Shown here: positions 20,410 to 31,183 of the stretch, piece after piece
Position numbering within the stretch: position 1 is the stretch's first letter
Layout: each line of letters opens with the position of its first letter
Translations under genes and position numbers: made by a program
NCBI RefSeq assembly: GCF_039697315.1
Contig: NZ_CP155619.1
Coordinates: 2,728,001 to 2,792,000, forward strand
Length of the DNA: 64,000 nt
Direction: 5' to 3'
Source: Pseudomonas abietaniphila
GTDB taxonomy: Bacteria; Pseudomonadota; Gammaproteobacteria; Pseudomonadales; Pseudomonadaceae
The notes under the pieces: generated by a model
The model's database searches: none
What the model saw: only the letters and a program-made list of their open reading frames with translations
Told to the model about the DNA's origin: nothing

Positions 20410-21201
20410 ATGCCTCGTTTCGCTGCCAACCTCAGCATGCTGTACCCGCAACATGACTTCCTCGCGCGCTTTGGCGCCGCGGCAAGTGATGGCTTCGAAG
20501 CCGTGGAGTACCTGTTCCCGTACGATTTCACCGCCGCAGAGATCAAGCTGCGCCTGGAAGATTTCGGTCTGACCCAAGCGCTGTTCAACGCGCCGCCGGG
20601 TGACTGGGGCAAGGGCGAGCGAGGCATTGCTTCTCTGCCGGGGCGCGAAAGCGAATTCCGCAGCGGCTTCCAGAAGGCGCTGGAATACGCCGCCGTGCTG
20701 GGCAACGACCGAATCCACGTCATGGCCGGCTTGCTGCCCAGCGAAGACCTGCGCCAGAAGCACCACGCGGTTTACCTTGAAAACCTGAGCCATGCTGCAC
20801 AGGAAGCGGCTAAGGTCGGCGTCACCGTGCTGATCGAACCGATCAACACCCGTGACATGCCGGGCTTCTTCCTCAATCGTCAGGATCAGGGCCAGGCGGT
20901 GTGCAAGGAAGTGGGCGCAGAAAACCTGAAGGTGCAGTTCGATTTCTATCACTGCCAGATCGTCGAAGGTGACGTGACCAGCAAACTGCGCCGCGACTTC
21001 GCGGGCATCGGCCACATCCAGATCGCCGGTGTGCCGGATCGTCATGAGCCGAACATGGGTGAGGTGAATTACCCATGGCTGTTCGAAGAAATCGACCGCC
21101 TGGGTTACACCGGCTGGATCGGTTGCGAGTACCGCCCGAAAGGCGACACCAGCGAAGGTCTGCAGTGGCTGCATGACTGGAAGGCGCGTAAACCGGGCTG
21201 A
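20410..21201 (+). CDS. otnI: 2-oxo-tetronate isomerase (hydroxypyruvate isomerase-like)
   Basis: 263 residues, TIM barrel of the Hyi family. Metal-binding acids sit in [15 protein letters not shown] and in the final IGCEYRP. The intermediate motif [12 protein letters not shown] is also family-typical. It converts 2-oxo-tetronate, made by LtnD, to 3-oxo-tetronate for OtnK. The strong AGGAG before 20410 decides the start; twelve further open codons upstream overlap gntP. It is the last gene of the operon and is followed by a REP doublet. Confidence 0.9.
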   Translation: MPRFAANLSMLYPQHDFLARFGAAASDGFEAVEYLFPYDFTAAEIKLRLEDFGLTQALFNAPPGDWGKGERGIASLPGRESEFRSGFQKALEYAAVLGNDRIHVMAGLLPSEDLRQKHHAVYLENLSHAAQEAAKVGVTVLIEPINTRDMPGFFLNRQDQGQAVCKEVGAENLKVQFDFYHCQIVEGDVTSKLRRDFAGIGHIQIAGVPDRHEPNMGEVNYPWLFEEIDRLGYTGWIGCEYRPKGDTSEGLQWLHDWKARKPG

Positions 21202-21229
21202 GTGACTTCATTAGCCCAACGCCCCCCTT

Positions 21230-21319
21230 GTAGGAGCTGCCGGAGGCTACGACGGTGGCGAACGCGGTGTGTCAGGCATATCGCATTCGCCACCGTCGTA
21301 ACCTCCGGCAGCTCCCACA
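21230..21319. repeat. REP doublet (GTAGGAGCTGCCGGAGG type)
   Basis: Nearly perfect long palindrome: GTAGGAGCTGCCGGAGG / CCTCCGGCAGCTCCCA and inner arms ACGACGGTGGCGAA / TTCGCCACCGTCGT. Its central GCGGTGTGTCAGGC appears in the opposite orientation inside the copy at 1542-1630. It lies between the convergent otnI and thioesterase genes. Confidence 0.88.
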
Positions 21320-21341
21320 GGTCTTAGGGTGCTGCTCAAGA

Positions 21342-21746
21342 TCACTCGTTGATCACTTCTTCCTTGAACTGATCTTTCACGTACGTGATTTCGGTCTTGC
21401 CATGGGGCGCCGGCAGGCCATCTTCTCCCAGGTTCACAAACACCATCTTCTCGACGGTCAGGATGCTTTTGCGGGTGATTTTGTTGCGCACCTGACAGGT
21501 CAGGGTGATCGAGGTGCGGCCAAACTCGGTGGCGGTGATGCCCAGTTCGATGATGTCGCCCTGGCGTGACGCACTGACGAAGTTGATCTCGGAAATGTAC
21601 TTGGTCACCACCCGCTGATTACCCAACTGAACGATGGCGTAAATCGCCGCTTCTTCGTCGATCCAGCGCAGCAGACTGCCACCGAACAACGTGCCGTTCG
21701 GGTTGAGGTCTTCGGGCTTCACCCATTTGCGAGTGTGGAAGTTCAT
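21342..21746 (-). CDS. Acyl-CoA thioesterase, YciA/hotdog family
   Basis: 134 residues, a single hotdog domain. The motif NPNGTLFGGSLLRWIDEEAA carries the catalytic acid and the helix that lies in the hotdog bun. The TKYISEINFVSASRQGD strand is typical of the YciA group. Such enzymes hydrolyse medium- and long-chain acyl-CoAs. The start at 21746 has AGGAG upstream, so the 32-residue extension is rejected. It is divergent from ahcY. Confidence 0.87.
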   Translation of the reverse strand: MNFHTRKWVKPEDLNPNGTLFGGSLLRWIDEEAAIYAIVQLGNQRVVTKYISEINFVSASRQGDIIELGITATEFGRTSITLTCQVRNKITRKSILTVEKMVFVNLGEDGLPAPHGKTEITYVKDQFKEEVINE

Positions 21747-21875
21747 GGTTCGCTCCTGATCGTCTGTCTGTTGATGACCAGCATAGTGCCAGCCCATGGC
21801 GTTTACCTCCATTGAGCATCGACTATGGTCTCGATTAGTCACTCGTCATTTAAACGCAACAACCTCTTGGGCTAA

Positions 21876-23489
<1,614 letters not shown>

Positions 23490-23513
23490 CAGCAGCTGAT
23501 CGTTCGCTCTCCA

Positions 23514-23604
23514 CTGTGGGAGCGAGCTTGCTCGCGAAGACGATTCATCACTCAACTCCTGTTGGCCGATAAGTCGCTTTCGCGAGCAAGCTCGCTCCCA
23601 CAGG
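23514..23604. repeat. REP doublet (CTGTGGGAGCGAGCTTGCTCGCGAA type)
   Basis: CTGTGGGAGCGAGCTTGCTC and GAGCAAGCTCGCTCCCACAG are perfect inverted arms around about 50 bp. It is located between ahcY and metF. Confidence 0.88.
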
Positions 23605-23648
23605 GGTTTTGCGGCCTCCAAGGCTTTTGAGCTTCCAAGGTTATGACC

Positions 23649-24494
23649 ATGTCCCAAGACCGTCGCTACAGCTTCGAGTTCTTCCCTACGAAGACCGACG
23701 CTGGTCATGAAAAACTGCTCGCCACCGCTCGTACGCTGGCAGGCTACAACCCTGATTTCTTCTCCTGCACCTACGGTGCCGGGGGCTCCACGCGTGACCG
23801 CACGATCAACACCGTGCTGCAGCTGGAAAAAGAAGTGAACATCCCTGCCGCGCCGCACCTGTCGTGCGTCGGCGACAGCAAGGACGATCTGCGTGGCCTG
23901 CTCACGCAGTACAAGGATGCGGGCATCAACCGCATCGTCGCTCTGCGAGGCGACCTGCCATCCGGTATGGGCATGGCCAGCGGTGAGCTGCGTCACGCTA
24001 ACGACCTGGTCACCTTCATTCGTGAAGAGACCGGCAGCCATTTTCACATCGAAGTCGCTGCTTACCCGGAAATGCACCCGCAAGCGCGTAACTTCGAAGA
24101 CGATTTGAAGAACTTCGTGCGCAAGGCCAATGCCGGTGCCGACAGCGCCATCACTCAATACTTCTTCAACGCCGACAGCTATTTCTACTTCGTCGAGCGT
24201 GTCGAGAAGATGGGCGTCAGCATCCCCGTCGTGCCAGGCATCATGCCGATCACCAACTACAGCAAACTGGCTCGCTTTTCCGATGCCTGCGGTGCGGAAA
24301 TTCCTCGCTGGATTCGCAAGCAACTGGAAGCCTACGGCGATGACTCCGCCAGCATCATGGCGTTCGGCGAGCAGGTGATCACAGAAATGTGTGAGCGCTT
24401 GTTGCAAGGCGGCGCCCCTGGACTGCACTTCTACACGCTGAACCAGGCAGAGCCTAGCCTGGCGATCTGGAACAACCTCAAGCTGCCCCGCTGA
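23649..24494 (+). CDS. metF: 5,10-methylenetetrahydrofolate reductase
   Basis: 281 residues, the bacterial MetF length. An FAD enzyme supplying 5-methyl-THF for methionine synthesis, so it works with metK and ahcY in one cycle. YSFEFFPTKTDAGHEKL at the N terminus holds the catalytic Glu, and ALRGDLPSGMG binds FAD. SCTYGAGGSTRDRT is also conserved. Of two in-frame ATGs at 23643 and 23649, the second has CCAAGG at 8-nt spacing and is preferred. Confidence 0.95.
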   Translation: MSQDRRYSFEFFPTKTDAGHEKLLATARTLAGYNPDFFSCTYGAGGSTRDRTINTVLQLEKEVNIPAAPHLSCVGDSKDDLRGLLTQYKDAGINRIVALRGDLPSGMGMASGELRHANDLVTFIREETGSHFHIEVAAYPEMHPQARNFEDDLKNFVRKANAGADSAITQYFFNADSYFYFVERVEKMGVSIPVVPGIMPITNYSKLARFSDACGAEIPRWIRKQLEAYGDDSASIMAFGEQVITEMCERLLQGGAPGLHFYTLNQAEPSLAIWNNLKLPR

Positions 24495-24573
24495 AAGGCA
24501 GGAAATTTCCTCTGGATCATCCAGTCACAATAAGGCAACGTTTCACCGGCAGGCTTCGTGATGACGAGGCCTG

Positions 24574-25695
24574 TTGAAGCCTTTATTGAGACGGATATCC
24601 AAGCAGTTGACCTCCTTCAGTCAGATTACTTCGCGCCCACAACTGGTCTACCTCGTTTTCGGAGCGCAGACCTACCATCAAGAAGCGGTGTTCAGCATCG
24701 CGAGTGCTTTGGCCAAAGCGGGCGCTCCAACAGACCGGCCATTCGACATCCAGGTGTTCAGCGATAATCCTGAGCCCTACCGCGACTTGCCCGTACGTGT
24801 CAGACCGATCGATGCGGACATTCGGCGCGAGTGGAGCGGGCCGCACCACTACCATTTCCGTTGCAAACACGTCGTTGCCCGCCTGGTGCTGGAAGAGGCG
24901 GAAAAAGCGATCCTGATCGACACCGACACCTTCTTCCTGGACAGCCCCATGAAGCTGTTCGAGAGGGTTCAACCTGACACTCTCCTTTGCAACGCGTTTC
25001 AAATCCGCTATGCCGACTGCAAAGAGACCATCCTGTACACCGCTCTGGCGAAAACGCTGGCCGAACGCAATCTGGCCGACGATCAGATGCGGCTGCTGAA
25101 CTCGGGGGTGATCGGGCTGACACGCAACAATGCACCGATACTCGACACGTCGATCGCGCTGATGGATGAGTTCTTCTCGGTGACTCCCGGCGCCATCACG
25201 CTGGAAGAGTTCTGCCTGGGCGTAGCCGCCTACCGTTCGGTGAAGGTCGATCAATGCGCTGACCTGATCCATCACTATTGGAGCCGCAAGCCCCTGTTTC
25301 GCGCCAAGGTGCTCGCGTGGACCCGCAAGCACCGTCTCGATCCTCTCGGCGCCGAGGCAATGCGCGACACCGCGAACGTTTCACCGAAACTTCCCCGTCC
25401 TTCCACCTGGCAGCGACTGATATACAAAAGTGCGACGCTGGCAGTGCCCCAGCCACAACGGCAATTCGTGCGTGAAGTCCTCTACGGTTGCTGCGAACAC
25501 CCCAACGAATTCGACCGCGCGTGCTCAGCCGTCTGGTGGGAAAAGGCCTTCAGCAATGCAGAGCATCGCCTCAAGAAGCCCATTGCACCCGCCCAATTGC
25601 GTCAATGGCTTGATCATTGGGTGGTTCGCCGACTGCTGGGGCGCAGGCGCACGGCGATCTACCAGCACCTCGTTCAGGCGCAGACATCCCGCTGA
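24574..25695 (+). CDS. Putative glycosyltransferase with DxD motif (function unknown)
   Basis: 373 residues. It resembles GT-A fold glycosyltransferases: LVYLVFGAQTYHQEA opens a Rossmann-like strand, AILIDTDTFFL contains a DTD metal motif at 116-118, and RLLNSGVIGL (176 onward) matches the acceptor-side loop of nucleotide-diphospho-sugar transferases. Residues about 285-373 form a helical C-terminal region with paired Cys (GCCEH). I cannot name donor or acceptor. The start is a TTG with GAGG four bases upstream, so the initiation site is uncertain. No cell-surface genes surround it. Confidence 0.6.
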   Translation: MKPLLRRISKQLTSFSQITSRPQLVYLVFGAQTYHQEAVFSIASALAKAGAPTDRPFDIQVFSDNPEPYRDLPVRVRPIDADIRREWSGPHHYHFRCKHVVARLVLEEAEKAILIDTDTFFLDSPMKLFERVQPDTLLCNAFQIRYADCKETILYTALAKTLAERNLADDQMRLLNSGVIGLTRNNAPILDTSIALMDEFFSVTPGAITLEEFCLGVAAYRSVKVDQCADLIHHYWSRKPLFRAKVLAWTRKHRLDPLGAEAMRDTANVSPKLPRPSTWQRLIYKSATLAVPQPQRQFVREVLYGCCEHPNEFDRACSAVWWEKAFSNAEHRLKKPIAPAQLRQWLDHWVVRRLLGRRRTAIYQHLVQAQTSR

Positions 25696-25781
25696 CGCCC
25701 GAGCCAGAGGCGCAGGCTTTTCGTTTACGTCTCTGGAAACTCCCCTTCTATTTAACAGGCGAGCGTCGTAATCTCGCCCCC

Positions 25782-26606
25782 ATGCCTCAGACTTCCCGAC
25801 TGCTCTGCACTGCCTTCCTCGCCTGCCTGAGTTTCAGCGCACTGGGCGAAAAGCTGCGCATTGTCACTGAGCCCTGGTCGCCCTACGTAACGGTCGATGA
25901 CCAACAGGTATCAGGGCTGGACTACGAAATGACGAACACCGTCTTCAAGCGCCTCGGCATCGATGTGCAATGGCAGTTTTTGCCGTGGAAGCGCTGTCTG
26001 ATGATGCTTGAACAGGGTGAAGCGGACGGTGTGCTGGATATTTTCAAGGTCGCCGAACGAGAAGACCTGCTGCTGTACCCGAACGAGCCCCTGTCGGACG
26101 TCAACTGGGTGTTGTTCCAGTCCAACGACAGACCGCACCCGTTCAACGCCCTCGAGGATCTGCGAGGCCTGACCATTGGTGTCTCGCCGGGTTATCTGTA
26201 CACCCCCGAGTTCGACACCTCGAACCTGTTTACCCGTGAGCCCGCGCCGAGCCACGAGGCCAATTTCGGCAAGCTGGTTCGCGGCCGCATCGATTTACTG
26301 GTGACAGACCGCATCGTCGGCCAGGAAACGATCAAGCAGCTCAAGCTGCGTGACAAGGTCAGCCAACTCCCTCTCGTGCTGGGCCGTCGCCCGATGTACC
26401 TCGCACTTCGGCGCAACGTGGGCATGGATTTGCTGGTGCAGCGCTTCGGGGCGGAACTCAAGCGCTTCAAGCTGGAACCGGCTTATGCGCAACTGGTGGC
26501 GCGCTACAATGGAGAGGAACCGCCGACGCCTTCCGCATCCTCCGCCGATCAATCGGTGATCGGCGCTGAAAAAACCGTTGAGCAGCATGAAAGCAGCGCG
26601 TTGTGA
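25782..26606 (+). CDS. Orphan periplasmic substrate-binding protein, amino-acid type (SBP_bac_3-like)
   Basis: 274 residues. The signal peptide MPQTSRLLCTAFLACLSFSALG is followed by KLRIVTEPWSPYVTVDDQQVSGLDYEM, the usual opening of family 3 solute-binding proteins. LRGLTIGVSPGYLY is the second-lobe motif. No permease or ATPase gene lies beside it, as for many Pseudomonas proteins of this type. The start at 25782 is chosen because the signal peptide begins there; there is no good ribosome site. The C-terminal 25 residues are Ser/Glu-rich and probably disordered. Confidence 0.75.
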   Translation: MPQTSRLLCTAFLACLSFSALGEKLRIVTEPWSPYVTVDDQQVSGLDYEMTNTVFKRLGIDVQWQFLPWKRCLMMLEQGEADGVLDIFKVAEREDLLLYPNEPLSDVNWVLFQSNDRPHPFNALEDLRGLTIGVSPGYLYTPEFDTSNLFTREPAPSHEANFGKLVRGRIDLLVTDRIVGQETIKQLKLRDKVSQLPLVLGRRPMYLALRRNVGMDLLVQRFGAELKRFKLEPAYAQLVARYNGEEPPTPSASSADQSVIGAEKTVEQHESSAL

Positions 26607-26836
26607 TTGCTCTGTTATACTCCGGCGTTCCCGCCAGGCTTACGCCCGGATGCTCGGTCTCACAGAAGACTTCTCGATCACGTCAACAGCGCATTTTCCT
26701 TCACGCGCTCATGCCACGAGTTGAACTTACAGACCGCGACACGACCGGACGGAATTGAGCTTTCCAATGCCAATTTGCGGCGGGCCGATCTTCCCCCTAT
26801 TCGGGCCCTTGGCCCCAACTTAAGACAGGATTACTC

Positions 26837-28753
26837 ATGTCCTTTGCTTCCCTCGGTCTCTCCGAGGCTTTAGTCAGCGCCATCGAGGCTGCTGGCTATA
26901 CCCAGCCTACTCCGGTGCAACAGCGGGCCATTCCCGCCGTGTTGCAAGGCCGCGATCTGATGGTCGCCGCTCAGACAGGTACTGGTAAAACCGGTGGTTT
27001 CGCCCTCCCGATTCTGGAGCGCCTTTTCCCCAACGGTCACCCGGACAAATCCCAGCGTCACGGCCCGCGCCAACCGCGCGTTCTGGTCCTGACCCCAACC
27101 CGTGAACTCGCAGCCCAGGTTCACGACAGCTTCAAGGTCTACGCCAAGAACCTCAAGTTCGTCAGCACCTGCATCTTCGGCGGTGTCGGCATGAACCCTC
27201 AGGTTCAAGCCATGGCCCGCGGTGTCGACGTCCTGGTCGCCTGCCCGGGCCGCCTGCTCGACCTGGCCGGCCAAGGCAGCGTCGACCTGTCTCACGTTGA
27301 AATCCTCGTCCTTGACGAGGCCGACCGCATGCTCGACATGGGCTTCGTTCACGACGTGAAGAAAGTCCTCGCGCGACTGCCTGCCAAGCGCCAGAACCTG
27401 CTGTTCTCGGCCACCTTCTCGGCCGACATCACCGCGCTGGCCGGCAAGCTGCTGCACAACCCGGAACGCATCGAAGTCACGCCGCCGAACACCACGGTCG
27501 AGCGTATCGAACAGCGCGTATTCCGCCTGCCTGCCAACCACAAGCGTTCGCTGCTGGCGCACCTGATCACTCAGGGCGCGTGGGAGCAGGTGCTGGTGTT
27601 CACCCGTACCAAGCACGGCGCCAACCGCCTGGCCGAATACCTGGACAAGCACGGCCTGAGCGCCGTGGCGATCCACGGTAACAAGAGCCAGAACGCCCGC
27701 ACCAAAGCCCTGGCCGACTTCAAGGCCGGCACCGTGCGCATCATGGTTGCCACCGACATCGCAGCACGCGGTCTGGACATCGACCAGCTGCCGCACGTGG
27801 TCAACTTCGAGCTGCCGAACGTCGACGAAGATTACGTCCACCGCATCGGTCGTACCGGCCGTGCCGGTCGTTCGGGCGAGGCGATCTCCCTGGTCGCGCC
27901 TGACGAAGAAAAGCTGCTCAAGAGCATTGAGCGCATGACTAAACAGAAGATTGCCGATGGCGACCTGATGGGCTTCGACATCAATGCCGTCGAGGCCGAG
28001 AAGCCGGAAGTGCGTGAGCGCCCTGACGTGCGCAACCCGCGCAATGCTCGCGGCCCTCGTGGCGATGGCCCGAATGGTGGTGGCGGTGGTGGCGGCCGCA
28101 AGGACAAAGGCAAAGACAAGGGCAAGGAAAAACCGGCAGCCGCCGCAGCAGCGTCAGGCGAACGCCCTGCACGTCCGGCGCGTCCGCAGAAGCCTCGCCA
28201 GGGCACACCGTCCAGCGAAGCCCGACCGTCGCAGCCGCCAGCACCGCGTGCCGACCGCGCACCGGACGAGTTTCTGGATGACGAGGTCGACAACTTCGGT
28301 AACCGCGCCGACTACGTCAGCCCGTACCAAGGCAAGAACCAGCAAGGCCGCAATCGCCGCCCTGGTGCTCCGGCCACCGGCTCCGCTCCGGCACCACGCG
28401 GTCAGGCACCTGGTCGCAGCGCGCCGCGCAGCGGTTCAGGTTCGGGGTCAGGCACAGGCGCCAGCACGGGTGCCGGTGCTCCTGCCAAACGCAGCGGTCC
28501 GCGCAACGGTTCCGGTCGTGATGGCCAGGCACGTCGTGAAGACGCACCGCGCAATCGCCGCCCGGCCCGTGACGATCAGCCTGCTCGCCAAGAACCAGCC
28601 GTTCGCGGCCCTCGCGACGGTCAGCCGGCACCGAAGATCATGCACAAGGAGTCGAAAAGCGATCGCTTCCCGTCCGCCGAGTTGCTCGATCAATTGCCAA
28701 GCCGCCCACGCGGTGAAAAGCCAGCCCTGCTGACCCGCAATCGCGAAGGTTAA
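26837..28753 (+). CDS. rhlE: DEAD-box RNA helicase, RhlE type, with long basic tail
   Basis: 638 residues. Helicase core at residues 1-380: Q motif [20 protein letters not shown] at 45-52, DEAD at 160-163, SAT at 191-193, and [11 protein letters not shown] in domain 2. From about 385 to the end is a low-complexity tail rich in Gly, Arg, Pro and Ala, of the kind that binds RNA non-specifically. RhlE helicases act in ribosome maturation, RNA decay and cold growth. AGGA lies 7 nt before the ATG. The 230 bp upstream hold no gene I can support; an 88-codon frame there overlaps rhlE and is rejected. Confidence 0.92.
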   Translation: MSFASLGLSEALVSAIEAAGYTQPTPVQQRAIPAVLQGRDLMVAAQTGTGKTGGFALPILERLFPNGHPDKSQRHGPRQPRVLVLTPTRELAAQVHDSFKVYAKNLKFVSTCIFGGVGMNPQVQAMARGVDVLVACPGRLLDLAGQGSVDLSHVEILVLDEADRMLDMGFVHDVKKVLARLPAKRQNLLFSATFSADITALAGKLLHNPERIEVTPPNTTVERIEQRVFRLPANHKRSLLAHLITQGAWEQVLVFTRTKHGANRLAEYLDKHGLSAVAIHGNKSQNARTKALADFKAGTVRIMVATDIAARGLDIDQLPHVVNFELPNVDEDYVHRIGRTGRAGRSGEAISLVAPDEEKLLKSIERMTKQKIADGDLMGFDINAVEAEKPEVRERPDVRNPRNARGPRGDGPNGGGGGGGRKDKGKDKGKEKPAAAAAASGERPARPARPQKPRQGTPSSEARPSQPPAPRADRAPDEFLDDEVDNFGNRADYVSPYQGKNQQGRNRRPGAPATGSAPAPRGQAPGRSAPRSGSGSGSGTGASTGAGAPAKRSGPRNGSGRDGQARREDAPRNRRPARDDQPARQEPAVRGPRDGQPAPKIMHKESKSDRFPSAELLDQLPSRPRGEKPALLTRNREG

Positions 28754-28781
28754 ACAGCGCTGAGTTTCTGCTGGTGAATAA

Positions 28782-28810
28782 AAAACGCCCCGACTGGTTC
28801 GGGGCGTTTT
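28782..28810 (+). terminator. Rho-independent terminator after rhlE
   Basis: AAAACGCCCCGA and TCGGGGCGTTTT form a perfect 12-bp stem around a 5-nt loop. The ends are A/T runs, so it can act in both directions. Confidence 0.92.
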
Positions 28811-28920
28811 CGTGTCCGGGTGACCGAAATGCTTGCCTGACACACAGCTCTCGCAATGAACACCACTTGGATGATCGCTTGCCAGAGCGTGAGCAAAAGC
28901 CAATAATTGCGCCTAACTGC

Positions 28921-28939
28921 GTAGCTACGATGTAGCTAC
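28921..28939. promoter_or_regulatory. Probable operator of the toxin-antitoxin pair
   Basis: Two identical perfect palindromes, GTAGCTAC at 28921-28928 and 28932-28939, are 11 bp apart, one helical turn. They lie 22 bp before the antitoxin start. RelB-type antitoxins bind paired short palindromes at such positions; binding here is inferred. Confidence 0.7.
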
Positions 28940-28960
28940 ATATTTCGAGAGGTTATCACG

Positions 28961-29284
28961 ATGGCCGCATTACTAAAGAACACCGACGTGCGCTGCCGCA
29001 TAGATGAGGATTTGAAGGAGCGAGTGACGACCGTGCTTAACGCCTGTGGGTTGACGATTAGCGAAGCGATGCGTCTCTTCCTGCTGCAGGTCGTGGAAGC
29101 ACAAGGGCTTCCGTTCGAGGTGCGTGTACCTTCGGATAAAACCGCCAGAGCCCTGGTTCAGGCGCGAGAAATCCGGAGTCGTTTTGATTCTATGGACGAG
29201 CTGTTAGAGGACCTGGATGGCAAAGAAGCACCCCAAGCGCGCAGAAAGCAACGCGCCAAACCCAAAGCGGGCTCCTCTGCCTAG
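28961..29284 (+). CDS. RelB/DinJ-family antitoxin
   Basis: 107 residues. The N-terminal ribbon-helix-helix is visible in NTDVRCRIDEDLKERVTTVLNACGLTISEAMRLFLLQVVEAQGLPFEV, the DinJ pattern. The remaining 50 residues should wrap the toxin, with a Lys/Arg-rich end. As in other type II pairs it probably represses its own operon through the twin palindromes just upstream. Its last 68 bp overlap the toxin gene. GAGAGG precedes the ATG. Confidence 0.88.
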   Translation: MAALLKNTDVRCRIDEDLKERVTTVLNACGLTISEAMRLFLLQVVEAQGLPFEVRVPSDKTARALVQAREIRSRFDSMDELLEDLDGKEAPQARRKQRAKPKAGSSA

Positions 29285-29552
29285 GCGAGTCGATTACACA
29301 CCGGAGTTTAAAAAATCCTGGGAACGCTATAACAAGGCGGGGCGGCACGACATGAACGTCATGCGCGAGGTCATGGGGATGATCTGGGAAGGCCAGCCGT
29401 TACCATCCGAGTATCTGGACCATGAACTTAAAGGCGAATGGGCAGGTTCGCGAGAGTGCCACGTCGGGGGCGACTTCCTGCTGGTCTATCAATTGACTGA
29501 GCGCAATTTGATTTTCGTCGACCTCGGCACCCATGCCGAGCTTTTCAAATAA
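29217..29552 (+). CDS. YafQ-family toxin (ribosome-dependent endoribonuclease)
   Basis: 111 residues. Aligned to E. coli YafQ, the catalytic residues are kept as His in LDHELKG, His in CHVGGD, Asp in GGDF and His in GTHAELF. Trp68 of YafQ is replaced by Phe. The protein carries about 25 extra basic N-terminal residues (MAKKHPKRAESNAPNPKR...), encoded in the 68-bp overlap with the antitoxin gene. GAGGA at 5-nt spacing supports this start. YafQ cleaves mRNA on the ribosome. Confidence 0.87.
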   Translation: MAKKHPKRAESNAPNPKRAPLPRRVDYTPEFKKSWERYNKAGRHDMNVMREVMGMIWEGQPLPSEYLDHELKGEWAGSRECHVGGDFLLVYQLTERNLIFVDLGTHAELFK

Positions 29553-29571
29553 AGTCATGAGCCCGGCCCAC

Positions 29572-29601
29572 AAAAACGCCGCCCATCGGGCGGCGTTTTT
29601 T
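29572..29601. terminator. Bidirectional terminator between the toxin and yceI genes
   Basis: CGCCGCCC (29577-29584) pairs with GGGCGGCG (29588-29595) around ATC, flanked by AAAAA and TTTTTT. It serves both convergent transcripts. Confidence 0.92.
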
Positions 29602-29617
29602 GTTTCTAAAGCCCGAA

Positions 29618-30214
29618 TTACTTGGCTTTGACGCCTTCGAACGAGATGTCGAAGGTGACGGTGTCGGACTGTGGACCCAGGTCCATCATCTTGCCGAAAT
29701 CAGAGCGCTTGATGGTGGTAGTGCCGTTGAAGCCGGCACGGTAGCCGCCCCACGGGTCTTTGCCTTCGCCGTTGAAGACGGCTTTGATGACGACTGGCTT
29801 GGTGACGCCGTGCAGGGTCAGGTCGCCAGTGACGTCAGCGGTGTCTTTGCCATCAGCATTCTTGCCGGTCGACTTGACACTGGTGGACACGAACTTGGCG
29901 TCCGGGTAAGTCGCGACGTCCAGGAAGTCCTTGCTGCTGATGTGCTTGTTACGCTCAGCGTGGTTGGTGTCGACGCTGGCGGTTTTGATGTCGATGCTGA
30001 TTTTGCTGTCTTCAGGCTTGGCAGCGTCGAAGCTGAACGTGCCGCTCCAGTCCTTGAAGGTACCGTGGATGAAGCTGTAGCCCAAATGGCTGATCGTGAA
30101 ATCGATGAAGGCGTGCTGGCCTTCCTTGTCGATGGTGTAATCAGCCGCCATTGCCTGACCGGCGGACAGCAGCGCGGTACCGAGGGCCAATGCAGCCAGT
30201 GTCTTTTTCAACAT
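29618..30214 (-). CDS. YceI-family periplasmic lipid-binding protein
   Basis: 198 residues. The signal peptide [23 protein letters not shown] is followed by the YceI beta-barrel, which opens [24 protein letters not shown] and contains [14 protein letters not shown] and the closing DFGKMMDLG. These lipocalin-like proteins bind polyisoprenoids or similar hydrophobic ligands; the P. aeruginosa relative PasP at the equivalent place is secreted. It forms a likely operon with the cytochrome b561 gene 32 bp upstream. AGGAAG precedes the ATG. Confidence 0.9.
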   Translation of the reverse strand: MLKKTLAALALGTALLSAGQAMAADYTIDKEGQHAFIDFTISHLGYSFIHGTFKDWSGTFSFDAAKPEDSKISIDIKTASVDTNHAERNKHISSKDFLDVATYPDAKFVSTSVKSTGKNADGKDTADVTGDLTLHGVTKPVVIKAVFNGEGKDPWGGYRAGFNGTTTIKRSDFGKMMDLGPQSDTVTFDISFEGVKAK

Positions 30215-30246
30215 ACGTCGTCTTCCTGTTTCAGTTGAGTTGAGCG

Positions 30247-30798
30247 TCAGGCCTTGCGGCCCAGCATACGAATGAGCGTTGCATCACGATCGATGAAGTG
30301 ATGCTTCAGGGCAGCCAGACCGTGGAGCACAGCAAAGATCACCAGGGTCCAGGCCAGATACAGGTGCACTTCACCGGCAACGTCCGCCTGGTCGGGCAGT
30401 CCGCTGATCAGCGCAGGCACTTCAAACAAGCCAAACACCGGAATTCCGACACCTTCGGCGGTGGAAATCAGGTAACCGGCAAACATCACCAAAAACAGAT
30501 CGAGGTACAGGAACGCATGCCCCAGTTTGGCGGCGACCCGCACGAAACGACTGTGATTGGCCGGTGGCGGTGGCGGAGGACTGACGAAGCGCCAGACCAC
30601 GCGAATCAACATGAACAGGAACAGGGTGATGCCGATGCTTTTGTGCAGATCGGGACCGGCCTTGCGCCAGGTGTCGTAGTAACCGAGGCCAACCATCCAC
30701 AACCCGAGTGCAAACATCCCGAAAACAGTCAGCGCGACGCCCCAGTGCAGAACGATGCTGACCCAGCCATAGCGAGAAGAAGAGTTGCGTAACTGCAT
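30247..30798 (-). CDS. Cytochrome b561 (CybB-like)
   Basis: 183 residues with four membrane segments. The haem-ligating His residues are in [25 protein letters not shown] and [13 protein letters not shown]. Members oxidise quinol or, in the YodB/YceJ group, partner with YceI proteins. The yceI-cybB pairing is common in proteobacteria and supports that grouping. AGGAA precedes the ATG. Confidence 0.88.
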   Translation of the reverse strand: MQLRNSSSRYGWVSIVLHWGVALTVFGMFALGLWMVGLGYYDTWRKAGPDLHKSIGITLFLFMLIRVVWRFVSPPPPPPANHSRFVRVAAKLGHAFLYLDLFLVMFAGYLISTAEGVGIPVFGLFEVPALISGLPDQADVAGEVHLYLAWTLVIFAVLHGLAALKHHFIDRDATLIRMLGRKA

Positions 30799-31130
30799 GG
30801 TGCGGTTCCTGTAAGTGCAGCCTGTGAAAGCTGTGGAAAGACTAGCGGTTTACCTATCGAAAGAAAGCGCAAAATTTCGCTTTGAAATATCAGGAAATCC
30901 GATGGAAATCTCCTGTCTTATTCTTTTCCACGGCAGATTAACCCAACGTTATGAATTTCAGGTGAGCGTAGCCTTCACTGCTTGTCTGTGGGAGTGAGTT
31001 TGCTCACGAAGACGCATTACACCCACCCAACCTTCTGCGATAGAAACTCGGCGTTCATGAGCGAACTCACGCCCCCATAAAAACCAGTCCCGTAGATAAA
31101 CACTCTAGACGCCACGGTTATTCGCCAGAC
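30799..31130. other. Non-coding stretch between cytochrome b561 and the amine oxidase gene, with a diverged REP doublet
   Basis: No gene is supported here. 30986-31076 is a decayed REP doublet: CTGTGGGAGTGAGTTTGCTCACGAA faces TTCATGAGCGAACTCACG. The part from 30840 to 30960 is AT-richer than its surroundings and may hold the promoter of the b561-yceI operon. Confidence 0.6.
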
Positions 31131-31163
31131 AAAAAAAAGGCGCGGTCTGCAGACCGCGCCTTT
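31131..31163 (-). terminator. Rho-independent terminator after the amine oxidase gene
   Basis: AAAGGCGCGGTCT and AGACCGCGCCTTT form a 13-bp stem. On the minus strand it is followed by eight T. It lies 20 bp beyond the stop codon. Confidence 0.92.
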
Positions 31164-31183
31164 CCCATTTCAGCGTCGAGCTA

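Noticed and set aside
18846..20723. 625-codon minus-strand frame opposite gntP and otnI, plus similar frames opposite ltnD/otnK (16853-18199) and the amine oxidase (31286-33112)
   Set aside because: Low-complexity Gln/His/Arg-rich shadow translations of GC-rich genes.
26607..26873. 88-codon frame before rhlE
   Set aside because: It overlaps the rhlE start, has no ribosome site and no recognisable sequence.
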